Assembly: GCF_000321225.1 (NCBI RefSeq)
Contig: NW_004450382.1
Coordinates: 363,164 to 427,163 of the forward strand
DNA length: 64,000 nucleotides
Reading direction: 5' to 3'
Source of the DNA: Odobenus rosmarus divergens
Taxonomy: Eukaryota; Chordata; Mammalia; Carnivora; Odobenidae
Below the pieces are notes generated by a model. That model was not told the DNA's origin, did not search any database, and was given only the letters and a program-made list of their open reading frames with translations. Shown one piece after another: positions 60,606 through 64,000 of the stretch (position 1 is the first letter of the stretch; each line of letters begins with the position of its first letter). The position numbers and the translations under genes are program-made.

Positions 60606-60915
60606 TAAAATGCAACTGGTTTTGGGATATTTCTTTTGTATTCTGTGACCTCGATGAAGTCACTTGTTCTAGGAAGTTTTTTGTAGATTCCTTGGGATTT
60701 CCATGTAGACAATCTTGTCCTCTACACATAGGGACAGTTTTATTTATCTTTCTAATGTGTATGCATTTTATTTCCTTTTCTTGCCTTATTGTACTGGTTT
60801 AGAACTGTTGAGTAAGAGTGGTGAAAGAAGACGTCCTTATCTTGTTCCCAGTTTAGGGGGAAAACATTCAGTCTTCCACCACTATGTGTAATGATAACCG
60901 TAGGGCTGTTGTTGT

Positions 60916-61088
60916 TTTTTTAAGATTTTATTTATTTATTAGAGAGAGAGTGCACGAGAGAGAGAGAGAGAGAAAGAGAGCAGGAGCAGGGGCAGGGGGA
61001 GAAGCAGACTCCCTGCTGAGCAAGGGACCCCAATGCAGGGCTCAATCCCAGGACCCTGGGATCATGATCTGAGCCACCCAGGTGCCCC
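60916..61088 (-). mobile_element. SINEC copy, short head
   Basis: Lacks the ggcagacgcttaa part of the head. Confidence 0.9.
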
Positions 61089-61559
61089 CAACTGTAGGGG
61101 TTTTGTCGATGCTTTTTAACAACTTGGAGAGTTCCCCTCTATTCCTATCTTAGGTTTTATCATGAATGGCCGTTGAATTTTGTCAAATGCTTTTTCTATA
61201 TCAATTAATACAATCATGTGATTTTTCTTCTTTAGACTGTTAATGTGGTGGATTACATTGATTGATTTTCGAATATTGAACTGGCTTTGCATCCCTGAAA
61301 TAAACCCTATTGATCATAGTGTAAAAATCCTTTCTATGTATTATTGAATTCTATTTGTTAATATTTTCTTAACAACTTTTGCATCTATATTCATGAAGGA
61401 CATTAGTCTGTAGTTTCTTTTTTGTGCTGTTTTCGTCTGGTTTTGGTATCAGGGTAATACTTAACTTTATAAAATGAATTGGGATGTATTCTCTCCTCTT
61501 CTATTTTCTAGAAGAGATTGTGTAGAATTGGTGTTAATTTTTCTTTAAATGTTTGGTCG

Positions 61560-61757
61560 GAGGGTGCCTGGGTGGCTCAGTCGTTAAGGTCATGACCCCA
61601 AGGTCCTGGGATTGAGCCCCATTGTCAGGCTCCCTGCTCAGCGGGAAGCCTGCTTCTCCCTCTCCCACTTCCCCTGCTTGTGTTCCTCTTTTGCTGTGTC
61701 TCTCTCTGCCAAATAAATAAATATAAAGAAAAATCTTAAAAAAAAAAATAAAATAAA
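61560..61757 (+). mobile_element. SINEC copy with head deletion
   Basis: gtcgttaaggtcatgacccc: the ctgccttcggctca block is missing. Confidence 0.92.
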
Positions 61758-62189
61758 TATTTGGTGGAATTCTTAAGTGAAACCATCTGTACCTAGAGAT
61801 CTCTTTTCTGGTTTTTAAATTATGAATTAAATTTCCTTAATAGTTATGGGACTATTCAAATTATCTATCTTGTATTGGATAAGTTGTGGTACTTTGTATT
61901 TTTTGAGGAATTGGTCCATTTTGTTTAAGTTGTTGAATTTATACGTGTAGAGTTGTTTGTAGCATACCCTTACTGTATTTTTGATGTCTACAGGGTCTGT
62001 AGTGATATTCCCTGTTTCATCACTAATATAATTAATTTGTGTCTTCTCTTTTTGTCCTTCAACAACCTTGCTGGAGATTTGTCAATTTTATTGATCTTTC
62101 CAAAGAACCAACACTTTGTTTCATTGATTTTCTCTATTTCTGTTTTTCTTCTGCGTTTTCTTAGATTCTGCATTTGTCTATTTGGCACC

Positions 62190-62650
62190 CATTAATCACG
62201 GCCAAACTAATGACCAAAGTTGTTTACATCTTCCTGAAATCCAGCTTTCACAGGCATTGAAAATCATGTTATAAACCCTTCAGTTAATCCCAAGTCTATA
62301 CCCCCAACTACTTCCTTTTTTTAACCACACATCAAGCCGATATTCACCCTACCCTAGATCAACCACGGCCAGGTTCCAGACAACCAGAGGCCGCCCTTAT
62401 GCCCCAAAGGCCGCCAGAATTATTCAAATTAACCAATCCTAAACTGTTTATCCACCCTGCCCTACCTTTCCCATGGAACCCCAATAAAGATTGTGGCCTA
62501 TACCTTCCCTTTGCTCCTTTCTGCCTCCTGATTGATACTGGTGCTTCCCCCATGGCCCTACATGGTGAGCTGTGCTTCTTGTTTCTAGAGGAATTATGAG
62601 CAGTAACATTAAACCTCTCTTTTAGTGACATTGATTTCTCTGTATCATCA
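62190..62650 (+). mobile_element. Solo LTR-like element inserted in L1
   Basis: Contains aaccaatcctaaac, ccaataaagattg and a downstream T-rich end; antisense L1 sequence continues on both sides. Related to 5740-6222. Non-coding. Confidence 0.55.
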
Positions 62651-62654
62651 GTCA

Positions 62655-63600
62655 CCTTTATAAATGAAGACCCGTTAATCAGTTTTCAACTTCACTGATT
62701 TCTGTTCTTGTCTGTATTATTTCTTACTTCTGCCTTCATTGGGTTTATTTTGCTCTTCTTTTTCCAGATGCTTCAGTTGGAAGTTTAGGTTACTGATTTG
62801 AGATTTTTCCTCTTTTTTTTTTAAGATTTTATTTATTTATTTGACAGAGAGAGACACAGCGAGAGAGAGAACACAAGCAGGGGGAGTGGGAGAAGGAGAA
62901 GCAGGCCTCCCGTGGAGCAGGGAGCCCGATGTGGGGCTCAATCCCAGGCCCCTGGGATCATGACCTGAGCTGAAGGCAGACGCTTAAGGACTGAGCCACC
63001 CAGGCGCCCCAAGATTTTTCCTCTTTTCTAATGGATGCCATAAAATTCCCTCTCCACACTGCTGTAGCTGTGTCCCACAAATTTTGATATTTTGTATTTT
63101 CATTTCTATTCAGTTCAATATATTTTTTCCCTTGAAACTTCTTCTTTGGCCAATGGATTATTTAGAAATGTGTTTAGTTCCAAGTATTAATAAATTTTGT
63201 AATCTCTGTTATTGAGTCCTAATGATTCATTGTGGCTAGAGAATACACTCTATATGATTTCAATTCTTTATTAATATTATTATTATTATTTGCTATTGAA
63301 ATTTGTTTTCTGGCCCAGGATATGGTCTCTCTTGGTATCAAGATATCAGTGGGCATTCTAAAAGAATATATATCATGTTGTTGCTTGGTGGAGTATTGTA
63401 CAATGTCCATTAGATCCTGTTGGTTGACAGTGCTATTATTTCTAATATTTGTGCCCATTTTCTGTCTAGTCCTTCTATTAAATGCTTAGAAAAGGGTGTT
63501 GAAATCTCCAACTATACGGGCATACCTCATTTTATTGAGCTTCACTTTATTGCACTTGACAGATAATGTTTGTTTGTTTTTTACAAATTGAAGGTTTCTT
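62655..63600 (-). mobile_element. L1 ORF2 relic, antisense, continuing
   Basis: cttcactgatttctgttctt, ccacaaattttgatattttg, tcttggtatcaagatatcag. Interrupted by a SINE at 62817. Confidence 0.75.
62817..63011 (-). mobile_element. SINEC copy in L1
   Basis: Perfect 16-bp duplication agatttttcctctttt at 62801 and 63012. Confidence 0.95.
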
Positions 63601-63813
63601 GCAATCCTGTGCCAAGCAAGTCTATCAGTACCATTTTTTTTTCAACAGTATTTGCTCACTTTATGTCAGTGTCACATTTTTAAAATTCTCCCAGCATTTA
63701 AAACTGGGTGAAGATTTCAGCTTTTGCCCACTGCTGGAGAGAGAATTTGGAATCAAAGTCTAGCCAAGTTAGCTTCCTGCTAAAACAAAAACCATTCTTC
63801 AAAAGAACATAGC

Positions 63814-64000
63814 AGGGACGCCTGGGTGGCTCAGTCGTTAAGCGTCTGCCTTCGGCTCAGGTCATGATCCCAGGGTCCTGGGACCGCCTGCATTGGGCGG
63901 GCTCCCTGCTCCACGGGAAGCCTGCTTCTCCCTCTCCCACTCCCCCTGCTTGTGTTCCCTCTCTTGCTGTGTCTCTCTCTGTCAAAAAAATAAATAAAAT
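63814..64000 (+). mobile_element. SINEC copy, cut by window end
   Basis: Complete head and body; the tail runs off the window. Confidence 0.93.

Larger units (their letters stand above)
60609..62185 (-). mobile_element. L1 ORF2 relic, antisense
   Basis: Classic reversed ORF2 wording: gttgaattttgtcaaatgct, actggctttgcatccctgaa, ttttggtatcagggtaatac, ccaaagaaccaacactttgt. Frames are broken by stops and two SINE insertions. Confidence 0.85.
54601..64000. other. Intergenic flank upstream of RAD54L
   Basis: No gene supported. Filled with SINEs, antisense L1 pieces, one MIR and one LTR-like element. In human the next gene beyond RAD54L is LURAP1; nothing of it is seen here. Confidence 0.7.

Noticed and set aside
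60884..63489. Open frames of 60-90 codons in the right flank
   Set aside because: Fall in antisense L1 ORF2 relics, SINEs or an LTR-like element; all are broken.

Overview
This is a nuclear mammalian locus. The dense tRNA-derived SINEs (head CCTGGGTGGCTCAG, CT-rich body, AAATAAATAAAATCTT tail) are SINEC elements, which are specific to Carnivora. The copy types look like those of arctoid caniforms (bears, panda, seals, mustelids). The species is an inference from repeats only. Three protein-coding genes are complete, and all of their coding exons can be placed from open frames, GT-AG boundaries and matching codon phase.

Layout. UQCRH (hinge subunit of respiratory complex III) lies on the minus strand, four coding exons between 9101 and 1122. 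LRRC41 (MUF1, a leucine-rich-repeat substrate receptor of an Elongin BC/Cullin ubiquitin ligase) lies on the plus strand, ten coding exons from 9551 to 26543. The two are head to head across a 449-bp interval that runs into a GC-rich CpG region with YY1-type motifs. RAD54L (RAD54, SWI2/SNF2 translocase of homologous recombination) lies on the minus strand, 18 coding exons from 53665 to 27155. It is tail to tail with LRRC41, and their 3' ends probably overlap. The order UQCRH-LRRC41-RAD54L matches human chromosome 1p (inverted here). The spliced frames give 91, 812 and 747 codons, the lengths I know for the human proteins. No gene is broken. The genes are not functionally linked: they share promoter and 3'-end territory, not a pathway.

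Introns and the right flank (54.6-64 kb) are mostly repeats: about 50 SINEC copies on both strands, several nested with exact target-site duplications; MIR and L2 remnants; L1 pieces, including antisense ORF2-like stretches at 58-63 kb; a hAT-like DNA transposon; LTR-like segments; and a processed RPL38 pseudogene in RAD54L intron 9. A 190-base assembly gap sits inside a SINE at 17013.

Most worth checking: an in-frame 99-bp exon-like segment in UQCRH intron 1; a poly(A)-only insertion with a 16-bp duplication just upstream of RAD54L exon 11; a chimeric SINE-like insertion near 51 kb carrying a copy of sequence from 47.7 kb; a stop-free 102-bp intron next to the RAD54L Walker A exon; a (GT)24 tract beside the LRRC41 exon 5 donor; and the gap, whose size looks wrong. 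I found no sign of an undescribed multi-gene system.
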